Origin: Pseudomonadota bacterium
Lineage (GTDB): Bacteria > Pseudomonadota > Gammaproteobacteria > Burkholderiales > Burkholderiaceae
Assembly: GCA_029777935.1 (NCBI GenBank)
Contig: JAKORH010000163.1
Coordinates: 1 to 5,618 of the forward strand
DNA: 5,618 bases
Direction: 5' to 3'
Below, piece after piece: positions 1 to 5,074 of this stretch. Numbering within the stretch: the first letter of the stretch is position 1; every line of letters starts with the position of its first letter. Position numbers and translations under genes: made by a program. The notes below the pieces were generated by a model, which was not told the DNA's origin, made no database searches, and was given only the letters and a program-made list of their open reading frames with translations.

Positions 1-173
1 AGCAGCAGGTCTTCGGGCGGATAGCCGGACAGCGATAGCTCGGGAGTCAGCAGGATGTCGGCGCCGGCCTCCGCGGCCCGCCGCGCCATGTCGAGAATCC
101 GCCGGCTGTTGCCCTCGAAATCGCCGACCGTGCAGTTGATCTGAGCGACGGCGACCCGGACGTGCGAACTCAT
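1..173 (-). CDS. nadE: Glutamine-dependent NAD+ synthetase, N-terminal fragment (runs off the left edge)
   Basis: NadE makes NAD+ from deamido-NAD+ (nicotinic acid adenine dinucleotide), ATP and ammonia in the cytoplasm. The long form takes the ammonia from glutamine through an N-terminal nitrilase-type amidase domain. Only the first 57 codons are here. Read on the minus strand, the protein begins MSSHVRVAVAQINCTVGDFE, the usual first beta strand of the nitrilase fold. It continues to LLTPELSLSGYPPEDLL, a hallmark of glutamine-dependent NadE; E45 in TPE is the expected first residue of the Glu-Lys-Cys amidase triad. The Lys, the Cys and the synthetase domain lie outside the window. ATG at 173-171 is the only good start, since family members begin within a few residues of this beta strand. 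The Shine-Dalgarno signal is poor. The gene is divergent from the FemAB-like gene, with 11 bp between start codons. Confidence 0.93.
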   Translation of the reverse strand, partial: MSSHVRVAVAQINCTVGDFEGNSRRILDMARRAAEAGADILLTPELSLSGYPPEDLL

Positions 174-184
174 CGAATTGGTCT

Positions 185-1339
185 TTGAAGGTGCGCAGCG
201 ATTATCGCACGCGGATCATCGCGAACCTCGCCGAGATCGGCCGCGCACCGTGGGAGGCGCTGCTCGCGGCCGACGCCGACGCCAATCCGTTCCTGCGCTA
301 CGACTTCCTGCATGCGCTGCACGAGAGCGGCGCGGCGGCACCGGCGCGGGGCTGGGCGCCGAACTACCTGACAGTGTGGCGCGACGACCAGTTGGTCGGC
401 GCGGTGCCGCTGTACGCGAAGTCGCACTCCTACGGCGAATACGTGTTCGACTGGAGCTGGGCCGAGGCGTATCAGCGCCACGGCCTCGCGTACTACCCGA
501 AGTGGCTCGCCGCGGTGCCGTTCACTCCGGTCAGCGGCACGCGGCTGATCGCGGCCGACGATCGTGCGCGCACGCAGTTGGCCGACGCGCTGCTCGTGCA
601 CGCGCGCGCGAGCGCGCTGTCGTCGCTGCACGTGCTGCTGGCGCCGCAGGCGCAGATCGATCTGCTCGCGCAGCGCGGCCTGCTGGTGCGCCGGGGCGTG
701 CAGTTTCACTGGCGCAACCCGGGCTTTGCTTCCTTCGACGATTTCCTCGCGCGCATGCTGCAGTCCAAGCGCAAGAAGATCCGTGCCGAGCGCCGGAAGG
801 TCGCCGAGCACAGGGTCGCACTCGCACGCAAGGTCGGTGCCGACATCACCGATGCCGATTGGAAGTTCTTCCACCGCTGCTATCGCGCGACCTATCAGGC
901 GCACTGGTCGACGCCGTACCTGAACCTCGACTTCTTTCGCCGCGTCGGGGCAGCGATGCCGGACAGCCTGCTGATGATCGTCGCGCGGCGGGACGGCGCG
1001 CCGATCGCCGCCGCGCTCGGCGTGTTCGACGAGCAGCGGCTGTACGGCCGCTACTGGGGCGCGGTCGAGCACGTGCCCTGCCTGCACTTCGAGTGCTGCT
1101 ACTACCAGATGATCGAATTCGCGATCGAGCGCCGGCTCGCGATCTTCGAGGGCGGCGCGCAGGGCGCGCACAAGATCGCGCGCGGGCTCGATCCGGTGCC
1201 GACATTCTCCGCGCACTGGCTGGCGCACGCGGGGATGTTCGACGCCGTGCGCCGCTTTCTCGCGCAGGAAGGCGACCGCGTGGCGCATGCGATCGACGAA
1301 CTTGCCGAACACAGCGCGTTTCGGCGAGAGCGCGCATGA
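185..1339 (+). CDS. FemAB/GNAT-like acyltransferase family protein (COG3146, PF04339 type)
   Basis: This 384-residue protein belongs to the family annotated variously as GNAT family N-acetyltransferase, peptidogalycan biosynthesis protein or DUF482. The fold is a double GNAT related to FemAB aminoacyl transferases; the substrate is not established. Recognisable family blocks are NPFL (34-37), FLHALHESG (41-49), PLYAKSHSYGEYVFDW (75-90), YYPK (103-106) and VPFTPVSGTRL (111-121). Then come a basic stretch QSKRKKIRAERRKV, LYGRYWG (286-292) and EGGAQGAHK (322-330). Length is normal for the family, and there is no signal peptide or membrane segment, so it is cytoplasmic. Upstream in frame there is a stop (137-139) and no ATG, so the start is either TTG at 185 or GTG at 191; neither has a strong Shine-Dalgarno. 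It may be co-transcribed with eamA, 97 bp downstream, although a repeat element sits between them. Confidence 0.88.
   Translation: MKVRSDYRTRIIANLAEIGRAPWEALLAADADANPFLRYDFLHALHESGAAAPARGWAPNYLTVWRDDQLVGAVPLYAKSHSYGEYVFDWSWAEAYQRHGLAYYPKWLAAVPFTPVSGTRLIAADDRARTQLADALLVHARASALSSLHVLLAPQAQIDLLAQRGLLVRRGVQFHWRNPGFASFDDFLARMLQSKRKKIRAERRKVAEHRVALARKVGADITDADWKFFHRCYRATYQAHWSTPYLNLDFFRRVGAAMPDSLLMIVARRDGAPIAAALGVFDEQRLYGRYWGAVEHVPCLHFECCYYQMIEFAIERRLAIFEGGAQGAHKIARGLDPVPTFSAHWLAHAGMFDAVRRFLAQEGDRVAHAIDELAEHSAFRRERA
201..206 (-). promoter_or_regulatory. Candidate extended -10 promoter for nadE
   Basis: Read on the minus strand, positions 209-201 give TGCGATAAT, an extended -10 (TGn plus a hexamer matching TATAAT at 5 of 6). 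A transcript would start near 194, leaving a leader of about 20 nt before the nadE ATG. No convincing -35 lies 16-18 bp upstream, which is tolerable for an extended -10. The element sits inside the first codons of the divergent FemAB-like gene, as it must given the 11-bp gap between starts. This is inferred from motif and spacing only. Confidence 0.3.
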
Positions 1340-1349
1340 GACCTCGCTC

Positions 1350-1416
1350 GTCATTCCCGCGGAAGCGGGAATCCAGCGGGTGTGCGCTACTGGATACCCG
1401 CTTTCGCGGGTATGAC
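1350..1416. repeat. REP-like inverted repeat, two facing hairpins
   Basis: Two 27-bp arms (1350-1376 and 1390-1416) flank a 13-bp spacer and are inverted copies of each other at 24 of 27 positions. The outer ends are GTCAT and ATGAC; the inner ends are ATCCAG and CTGGAT. Each arm is itself a small hairpin: ATTCCCGC...GCGGGAAT in the left and ATACCCGC...GCGGGTAT in the right. Elements with this CATTCCCGC/GCGGGAATCCAG core are abundant between genes in Neisseria, Burkholderia and Xanthomonadales. The element fills most of the gap between the FemAB-like gene and eamA. It has no T tract, so it is not a classical terminator, but it could stabilise the mRNA 3' end or weaken read-through. Confidence 0.85.
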
Positions 1417-1436
1417 ACCAACCACCGGGGCGCGGC

Positions 1437-2306
1437 ATGAAGCCGGTCCACCTCGCCGCCGCTCTATTGATGGTTCTGATATGGGGCTTCAATTTCATCG
1501 TCATCCGCTGGGGCCTGAACGACGTACCGCCGCTGACGCTCACTTGCCTGCGCTTCGCGCTGGCGGCGTTCCCCGCGCTGCTGTTCGTCGCACGGCCGCG
1601 CACGCCGTGGTGGCACCTCGCCGCGTATGGGCTGTTCGCGTTCGCGCTGCAGTTCGCGTTCCTGTTCAGCGGCATGGCAGCCGGCATGCCGACCGGGCTG
1701 GCGTCGCTGGTGATCCAGGTGCAGGCGTTCTTCACGATCGGACTGGCCGCGCTGCTCGCGCACGAGCGGCCGCGCCCGGCGCAGCTTGCGGGCGCGCTGC
1801 TCGCCGCCGGCGGCATCGCGCTGGTGGGCTTGCATCTGCCCGGCGGCGGTACGCGCGTCGGGCTGCTGCTGGTGCTGGCAGCGGCCGCGTCGTGGGCGAC
1901 CGCGAACATCATCGTCAAGGGCGTGCGCGGCGAGCCGCTCGCGGTCGTCGCTTGGGCCAGCGCGTTCGCGGTGCTGCCGATGCTGTCGGCGGCGCTGCTC
2001 ATCGATGGGCCGGACCGCATGCTCCGCGCGGCGACATCGCTCGACGCGCTGCAGTGGCTCGGCGTCGCGTTCCAGGCCTGGCCCACCACACTGCTCGCGT
2101 TCGGCATCTGGGCCTGGCTGCTGCGCCGCTATCCGGCCGCGCTGATCGCACCGTTCACGCTGCTGGTGCCGATCGTCGGCATGTCGTGCGCGGTCTGGCT
2201 GCTCGGCGAGCCGGTGCACTGGTGGCAGCTCGCCGGCGCCGCGCTGGTACTCGGCGGGCTGGCGCTGAACGTCGCGAGCTACCGGCGCGCGCCCCAGGGC
2301 CGGTGA
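1437..2306 (+). CDS. eamA: EamA-family DMT exporter (O-acetylserine/cysteine exporter-like)
   Basis: This is an inner-membrane drug/metabolite transporter of 289 residues. It resembles E. coli EamA (YdeD), which exports O-acetylserine and cysteine-pathway metabolites, along its whole length. The shared pattern includes an N-terminal LIWGFNFIVIRWGL, then PPL..T.LRF.L.AFPALLFVARP, GMPTGLASLVIQVQAFFTI, and a C-terminal LLVPIVGMS..VWLLGE. Ten hydrophobic segments can be placed at roughly 5-25, 34-52, 60-80, 86-108, 114-133, 141-160, 168-189, 205-228, 235-256 and 262-282, giving the two tandem EamA domains. ATG at 1437 starts exactly at the family N-terminus; the upstream purine run (GGGG, 1427-1430) is a weak ribosome site. 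The last 28 bp overlap the 3' end of the convergent anti-sigma gene. The actual substrate could be another amino acid or metabolite. Confidence 0.9.
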   Translation: MKPVHLAAALLMVLIWGFNFIVIRWGLNDVPPLTLTCLRFALAAFPALLFVARPRTPWWHLAAYGLFAFALQFAFLFSGMAAGMPTGLASLVIQVQAFFTIGLAALLAHERPRPAQLAGALLAAGGIALVGLHLPGGGTRVGLLLVLAAAASWATANIIVKGVRGEPLAVVAWASAFAVLPMLSAALLIDGPDRMLRAATSLDALQWLGVAFQAWPTTLLAFGIWAWLLRRYPAALIAPFTLLVPIVGMSCAVWLLGEPVHWWQLAGAALVLGGLALNVASYRRAPQGR

Positions 2307-2848
2307 ATGAACGTGTAGTCGCCGAGCACGCGCTCGCGACCGTCGTCAACCGTGACCAGTTGCATGCGCGACGTCGACTGCGGCAACGCGCGGATGCGCT
2401 CGATCGGCGGCACGACCACGACTTCGCCGGCCGCGGCGCGGAACGGGATGTCCTGAAGCCGCGTCGGTGCCGGATCACCTTCGTCCTGCACCAGCAGATC
2501 GAGCCTGGCGATGCCTTCCAGCGGCGCCGCCAGCCGCGAGATCATCACGTCGTCGTCGGGCGCGACGGTGCAGTGCACGGACCCATTGCGCGGCACGCGG
2601 TATTCGCGCAGCCGCAGGCCGCGCTGCGCGATGCGGGCGACGAATTCGCCGCTGACGATCGCCGCAACCGCGCCGCGGCGCGCCAGCGCCCGCAGCGCAT
2701 CGCCCAGTCCGATCCATTGCTGCAGCTCGCCGCTGCACGAGGCGCAGCCGAGCAGGTGCCGCTCGACGCCCTCCTCCCGCTGCGGGTCGAGCTCCCCGAG
2801 CCAGTAGTCGATCAGCGTCGCCGCCGCGATCGGTTCGGTGCAAGTCAT
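2279..2848 (-). CDS. Soluble zinc-finger (zf-HC2/ZAS type) anti-sigma factor
   Basis: This 189-residue protein probably binds and holds the sigma factor encoded just upstream. The N-terminal part has a H-x3-C-x2-C motif (H31, C35, C38, in HLLGCASC) after an acidic helix LIDYWLGELDPQREEGVER. This is the usual layout of zinc-binding anti-sigma domains, which often respond to redox or metal. No segment is hydrophobic and long enough to span a membrane, so it should be cytoplasmic, unlike many membrane-bound ECF anti-sigma factors. The C-terminal half (about 95-189) looks beta-rich, and I do not recognise it; it may be the sensor domain. ATG at 2848-2846 has a strong GGAGG six bases upstream. The start overlaps the sigma stop codon as ATGA, which predicts translational coupling. 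The stop (2281-2279) lies inside the convergent eamA. An interaction with the neighbouring sigma factor is inferred from gene order. Confidence 0.82.
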   Translation of the reverse strand: MTCTEPIAAATLIDYWLGELDPQREEGVERHLLGCASCSGELQQWIGLGDALRALARRGAVAAIVSGEFVARIAQRGLRLREYRVPRNGSVHCTVAPDDDVMISRLAAPLEGIARLDLLVQDEGDPAPTRLQDIPFRAAAGEVVVVPPIERIRALPQSTSRMQLVTVDDGRERVLGDYTFIHRPWGARR

Positions 2849-3414
2849 GCGACACCTCCGGTCACGCAGTCGCGCAGCCGCTGCAGCGCGCGGTGGCGGA
2901 TCACGCGCACATTCGCGTCGGTCAGCGCCAGTTCAACCGCCACGTCCTTCGCCGCGCGGTCGTCGTAGAAGGTCAGCACCAACACCGAGCGTTCGCGCTC
3001 CGACAGATTCTCCAGGCAGTGCGCGAGCCGCGCGTGGTCGAGCCGCGGCGCGATCTCCGCGTCGGCGACCGGCACGTCGTCGGCATAGGTCGCCAGCAGA
3101 TCCTCACGGCGCGCATCGGTGCGGCGCGCATCGAGCACTACCATCCGGCACGTGCCGAACACGAACGACACGAGTTGCTCCGGATCGCGCAGCCTGCCGC
3201 TTCGCAGCGCTTCGAGCGTCAGCATCAGCACCTGCTGGGAGAGATCGGCGGCGGCGTGCGCGTCGCGCAGGTGCCGCAGGCCGTACAGCCGGATACGCGG
3301 CGCGAACCGGCGGGCCAGGTCCGCCTCCGCGTCGGCGTCGGTGCCGGGACGCGCGGCAGCGATGCGGCGCGCCAGCGTCGCATCATCGACCGCGGGTTCG
3401 GAAATTCTCGGCAC
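2845..3414 (-). CDS. ECF-type sigma-70 family RNA polymerase sigma factor
   Basis: This alternative sigma factor of 189 residues should direct RNA polymerase to a small set of promoters. A region 2 helix bundle spans roughly residues 30-100, with RLYGLRHLRDAHAAADLSQQ and then FVFGTCRMVVLDARR. A region 4 helix-turn-helix spans roughly 128-183, with LSERERSVLVLTFYDD, then the AKDVAVELALTDANVRVIRHRAL recognition part. Regions 1 and 3 are absent, as expected of the ECF class. The start taken is GTG at 3414-3412, giving MPRISEPAVDDATLARR. No in-frame ATG lies close upstream, and the nearby ATG at 3425 is in another frame. No clear Shine-Dalgarno precedes it, so the start is the least certain part. 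It overlaps the anti-sigma gene by 4 bp (ATGA). It is divergent from the MBL-fold gene across 114 bp that contain a perfect palindrome. I cannot assign an ECF subgroup. Confidence 0.86.
   Translation of the reverse strand: MPRISEPAVDDATLARRIAAARPGTDADAEADLARRFAPRIRLYGLRHLRDAHAAADLSQQVLMLTLEALRSGRLRDPEQLVSFVFGTCRMVVLDARRTDARREDLLATYADDVPVADAEIAPRLDHARLAHCLENLSERERSVLVLTFYDDRAAKDVAVELALTDANVRVIRHRALQRLRDCVTGGVA
2855..2859 (-). promoter_or_regulatory. Ribosome binding site of the anti-sigma gene, inside the sigma gene
   Basis: The minus strand reads GGAGG, then six bases, then ATG. It lies within the last codons of the sigma factor gene and supports ATG 2848 as the start. Confidence 0.75.
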
Positions 3415-3446
3415 GCGGCAAGCATAGGCGACCTGCGCTTTCCATA

Positions 3447-3487
3447 CGAGGAGGTGTAACGAAACGGCAAGTCGTTACACCTCCTCG
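3447..3487. repeat. Perfect 16-bp inverted repeat between sigma and MBL genes (candidate operator or hairpin)
   Basis: The arms CGAGGAGGTGTAACGA (3447-3462) and TCGTTACACCTCCTCG (3472-3487) are exact reverse complements separated by 9 bases. The dyad sits near the middle of the 114-bp divergent region and reads almost the same on both strands. It could be a binding site for a dimeric regulator, a paired recognition site for the adjacent sigma factor (each arm carries TGTAAC), or an RNA hairpin in one of the two leaders. No T tract follows either arm, so a classical intrinsic terminator is unlikely. The symmetry is seen directly; the function is inferred. Confidence 0.85.
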
Positions 3488-3515
3488 GGCCGGCCCACTC
3501 AAACCGAACCCATGG

Positions 3516-3522
3516 AAAGGAA
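3516..3522 (+). promoter_or_regulatory. Ribosome binding site of the MBL-fold gene
   Basis: AAAGGAA lies six bases before ATG 3529. It decides this start over the out-of-frame ATG at 3512, which has no purine-rich signal ahead of it. Confidence 0.65.
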
Positions 3523-3528
3523 CGTTTC

Positions 3529-4305
3529 ATGATCACCGATGTGCAGTCGCGCACCAATGTCCACGAAATCGCCGAGGGCATCTATCGCATCAACACGCCG
3601 ATCGACCTTCCTGACGGACCCGGCGGCTTCAACTTCAATCAGTACCTGATCATCGACGAAGAGCCGCTGCTGTTCCACACCGGCCCGCGACGCATGTTTG
3701 CGCTCGTGCGCGAGGCGGTGCGCCGGCTGATGCCGGTCGAGCGGCTGCGCTTCGTGGCCTTCTCGCACGTCGAGGCCGACGAATGCGGCGCGCTGAACGA
3801 GTGGCTGGCCGCCGCGCCGCGCGCGCAGCCGGTGTGCAGCCGGATCGCGGCCATGGTGTCGGTCAGCGACATCGCCGACCGCGCGCCGCGCGCGCTCGCC
3901 GACGGGGAGACGCTCGACCTCGGCCGGCACGTGGTGCGCTGGTTCGACACGCCGCACGTGCCGCACGGCTGGGACTGCGGGCTGATGATGGAGCAGCGCA
4001 CGCGCACGTTCCTGTGCGGCGATCTCTTCACTCAGGGCGGCGCGGGCGAGGTCGCGCTGACCGAGTCCGACATCCTGGAGCCGAGCGAGGCGTTCCGCGC
4101 GCCGCTCGACTACTTCGCCCACGCGCCGGGGACCGGCGCGATCCTCGAGCGCCTCGCCCGGCAGGCGCCGACCACGCTCGCGTGCATGCACGGTTCCGCC
4201 TGGCGCGGCGACGGCGCGCGGCTGTTGCGAGCGCTGGCGGATCGGCTGGAACCTACCTCGGCATCCGCGACGGCCGCCGAGGATGCCGAGATAGGTTCCA
4301 GCTAG
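3529..4305 (+). CDS. MBL-fold protein of the flavodiiron/ODP (oxygen-binding diiron) type, no flavodoxin domain
   Basis: This 258-residue cytoplasmic metallo-beta-lactamase-fold protein shows the ligand spacing of the diiron domain of flavodiiron proteins (COG0426), enzymes that reduce O2 or NO. Visible candidates are H80-x-E82-x-D84 in SHVEADE, H146 in [10 protein letters not shown]165 in [11 protein letters not shown] and H221 in CMHGSAWRG. Flavodiiron proteins carry a His right after the Asp of the first motif (HxExDH); here that position is E85. They are typically about 400 residues with a C-terminal flavodoxin domain. That domain is absent, so electrons would have to come from elsewhere or the protein may be a sensor rather than a reductase. 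The start ATG 3529 has AAAGGAA six bases upstream. The last 19 residues (240-258) are encoded by a hairpin element and look non-native. Divergent from the sigma/anti-sigma operon, so a likely regulatory partner or target. It could also be a hydrolase. Confidence 0.83.
   Translation: MITDVQSRTNVHEIAEGIYRINTPIDLPDGPGGFNFNQYLIIDEEPLLFHTGPRRMFALVREAVRRLMPVERLRFVAFSHVEADECGALNEWLAAAPRAQPVCSRIAAMVSVSDIADRAPRALADGETLDLGRHVVRWFDTPHVPHGWDCGLMMEQRTRTFLCGDLFTQGGAGEVALTESDILEPSEAFRAPLDYFAHAPGTGAILERLARQAPTTLACMHGSAWRGDGARLLRALADRLEPTSASATAAEDAEIGSS
4245..4302. repeat. Long hairpin (22-bp arms) at the convergent MBL/ppa 3' ends
   Basis: The arms 4245-4266 and 4281-4302 are inverted copies at 21 of 22 positions around a 14-base loop. 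The single mismatch (C4256 with A4291) is a C-A clash in a plus-strand transcript but a G-U wobble in a minus-strand transcript, so the ppa mRNA would form the full stem. The right arm ends on the first base of the CTAG that holds both stop codons. No T tract follows on either strand. It may act as a factor-assisted or processing-type 3' end for ppa, or be a mobile palindromic repeat captured in the end of the MBL reading frame. Confidence 0.8.
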
Positions 4306-4850
4306 AACGCCGGCTTCGGCGACGCCTGCCTGAAGGCCTCGACGGCTGCCATGATCTCGCGGCGTGCCTCGTCGGGGCCGGCCCAACCGATCATCTTGAC
4401 CCACTTGCCGGACTCGAGATCCTTGTAATGCTCGAAGAAGTGCTGGATCTGCATCAGGCGCTCGGGCGCGATGTCCTCGGGTTTGCGCCAGTGCTTGTAC
4501 CAGGGCAGGCACTTGTCGATCGGCACCGAAAGCAGCTTCGAATCGCCGCCCGCTTCGTCCTGCATCTGCAGCACGCCGAGCGGGCGGCAGCGCACGACCA
4601 CGCCGTGCTGCAGCGGGAACGGCGTGATCACCAGCACGTCGACCGGATCGCCGTCATCGGCGATCGTGTGCGGGATGTAGCCGTAATTGCACGGGTAGTG
4701 CATCGCCGTGTGGATGAAACGGTCGACGAACAGCGTGCCGGACTCCTTGTCCACCTCGTACTTGATCGGGTCCGCATTCATCGGGATCTCGATCACGACG
4801 TTGAATTCGTCGGGCAGCGCGCGCCCCGCGGGCACTCGATCCAGGCTCAT
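4302..4850 (-). CDS. ppa: Inorganic pyrophosphatase (family I)
   Basis: Soluble Mg2+-dependent enzyme that hydrolyses pyrophosphate to two phosphates, pulling biosynthetic reactions such as nucleotide and NAD synthesis forward. It has 182 residues, close to the usual 170-180 of bacterial family I enzymes. The signature D66-G-D-P-V-D71 is intact. The other active-site residues of the E. coli enzyme are all present at +1 offset: E21, K30, R44, Y56, D98, D103, K105, Y142 and K143. It should therefore be active. ATG at 4850-4848 gives the normal N-terminus ([20 protein letters not shown]) and has GGGGAA five bases upstream; the frame could extend 26 codons further, but that part has no family resemblance and contains the likely promoter. 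The stop interlocks with the stop of the convergent MBL gene in one CTAG (4302-4305), and a long hairpin follows immediately. Confidence 0.97.
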   Translation of the reverse strand: MSLDRVPAGRALPDEFNVVIEIPMNADPIKYEVDKESGTLFVDRFIHTAMHYPCNYGYIPHTIADDGDPVDVLVITPFPLQHGVVVRCRPLGVLQMQDEAGGDSKLLSVPIDKCLPWYKHWRKPEDIAPERLMQIQHFFEHYKDLESGKWVKMIGWAGPDEARREIMAAVEAFRQASPKPAF

Positions 4851-4876
4851 TGCGGTTCCCCAAGGAAGTGGCGGCG

Positions 4877-4882
4877 ATTCTA
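4877..4882 (-). promoter_or_regulatory. Candidate -10 element of the ppa promoter
   Basis: The minus strand reads TAGAAT (5 of 6 to TATAAT) 27 bases before the ppa ATG, giving a predicted leader of about 20 nt that includes the GGGGAA ribosome site (4861-4856). No good -35 at 16-18 bp is visible; CTGACG farther up is only 12 bp away. Motif and position only. Confidence 0.4.
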
Positions 4883-4926
4883 GCGACCCGTCGCCGTCAG
4901 GCAGATAATCGCTGCGTGCACTACGC

Positions 4927-4994
4927 ACCCCACCCTCACCCCCGCCCCTCTCCCTGAGGGCGAGGGGAGGTTCGAGACACTGCGTGTGAGGATC
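4927..4994 (+). repeat. Tandem intergenic repeat, copy 1
   Basis: This unit has a pyrimidine-rich start (ACCCCACCCTCACCCCCG) and a hairpin CCCCTC...GAGGGG (4945-4967). It ends in a 31-bp block, 4964-4994, that is identical to 5042-5072. Hairpins of the CCCCTCTCCC/GAGGGCGAGGGG type are common between genes in GC-rich proteobacteria. It lies between the divergent ppa and aldehyde dehydrogenase genes. Nine bases (4995-5003) separate it from copy 2. Confidence 0.88.
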
Positions 4995-5003
4995 GTTTTG
5001 AGG

Positions 5004-5072
5004 ACCCCATCCCCTCCCCCGGCCCCTCCCCTTGAAGGGGCGGGGAGGTTCGAGACACTGCGTGTGAGGATC
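5004..5072 (+). repeat. Tandem intergenic repeat, copy 2, ending at the aldehyde dehydrogenase start
   Basis: The layout is the same as copy 1: ACCCCATCCCCTCCCCCG, a hairpin CCCC-T-CCCCTTGAAGGGG-C-GGGG (5023-5045), and the identical 31-bp block at 5042-5072. The first halves differ by several substitutions and a single-base indel, while the last 31 bp are perfect. The block ends GTGTGAGGATC two bases before the ATG of the next gene, so its GAGGA serves as that gene's ribosome binding site. Confidence 0.88.
5066..5070 (+). promoter_or_regulatory. Ribosome binding site of the aldehyde dehydrogenase gene, within repeat copy 2
   Basis: GAGGA lies four bases before ATG 5075. It is the only purine-rich signal near the start and is wholly inside the 31-bp repeated block. 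Confidence 0.6.
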
Positions 5073-5074
5073 AT

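Larger units (their letters stand above)
4851..5074. other. Divergent intergenic region between ppa and the aldehyde dehydrogenase gene
   Basis: This is the longest gene-free stretch in the window. From left to right it holds the ppa ribosome site and -10 candidate, then a GATAAT hexamer on the plus strand (4904-4909). That hexamer could be a -10 for the aldehyde dehydrogenase, but it has no visible -35 and would give a leader of about 160 nt. The two tandem repeat copies follow. I see no RNA gene or small coding frame in it. Confidence 0.6.

Noticed and set aside
170..2107. A 645-codon open frame on the minus strand, antisense to the FemAB-like gene and eamA
   Set aside because: It has low-complexity Arg/Ala/Ser/Pro-rich composition, crosses a repeat element, and lies opposite two genes with clear family matches. 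Long antisense frames are expected in DNA this GC-rich.
1382..2968. A 528-codon plus-strand open frame across eamA and the sigma operon
   Set aside because: It is out of frame with eamA, then antisense to the anti-sigma gene, is Arg/Ala-rich and matches no family.
3455..3476. A single ECF promoter with TGTAAC as -35 and CGTT as -10 inside the palindrome
   Set aside because: The spacer is about 12 bases, shorter than the roughly 16 usual for ECF promoters, and the apparent -10 is just the mirror of the -35 arm.
3512..3532. Six-codon leader ORF (MERNVS) whose TGA overlaps the MBL ATG
   Set aside because: Its ATG has no Shine-Dalgarno, and its interior is the MBL gene's own ribosome binding site. 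Coincidence is the simpler reading.
3499..4883. Long open frames antisense to the MBL gene (3499-4512) and out of frame or antisense across MBL/ppa (3783-4883)
   Set aside because: Both are shadows of the MBL and ppa genes, whose catalytic residues are visible in the chosen frames.
194..4916. The 13-mer GATAATCGCTGCG present at 206-194 (-) and 4904-4916 (+)
   Set aside because: There are two short copies, and the match extends no further. One fits a -10 for nadE; the other has no useful spacing to a gene. Probably chance.
4945..5045. The GC-rich hairpins of the tandem repeats as intrinsic terminators
   Set aside because: Neither stem is followed directly by a T tract, and they sit upstream of a gene start rather than after a gene end on the plus strand.
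4964..5072. CRISPR-like array from the repeated 31-bp block
   Set aside because: There are only two copies, the intervening sequence is itself part of the repeated unit, and no cas gene is present.
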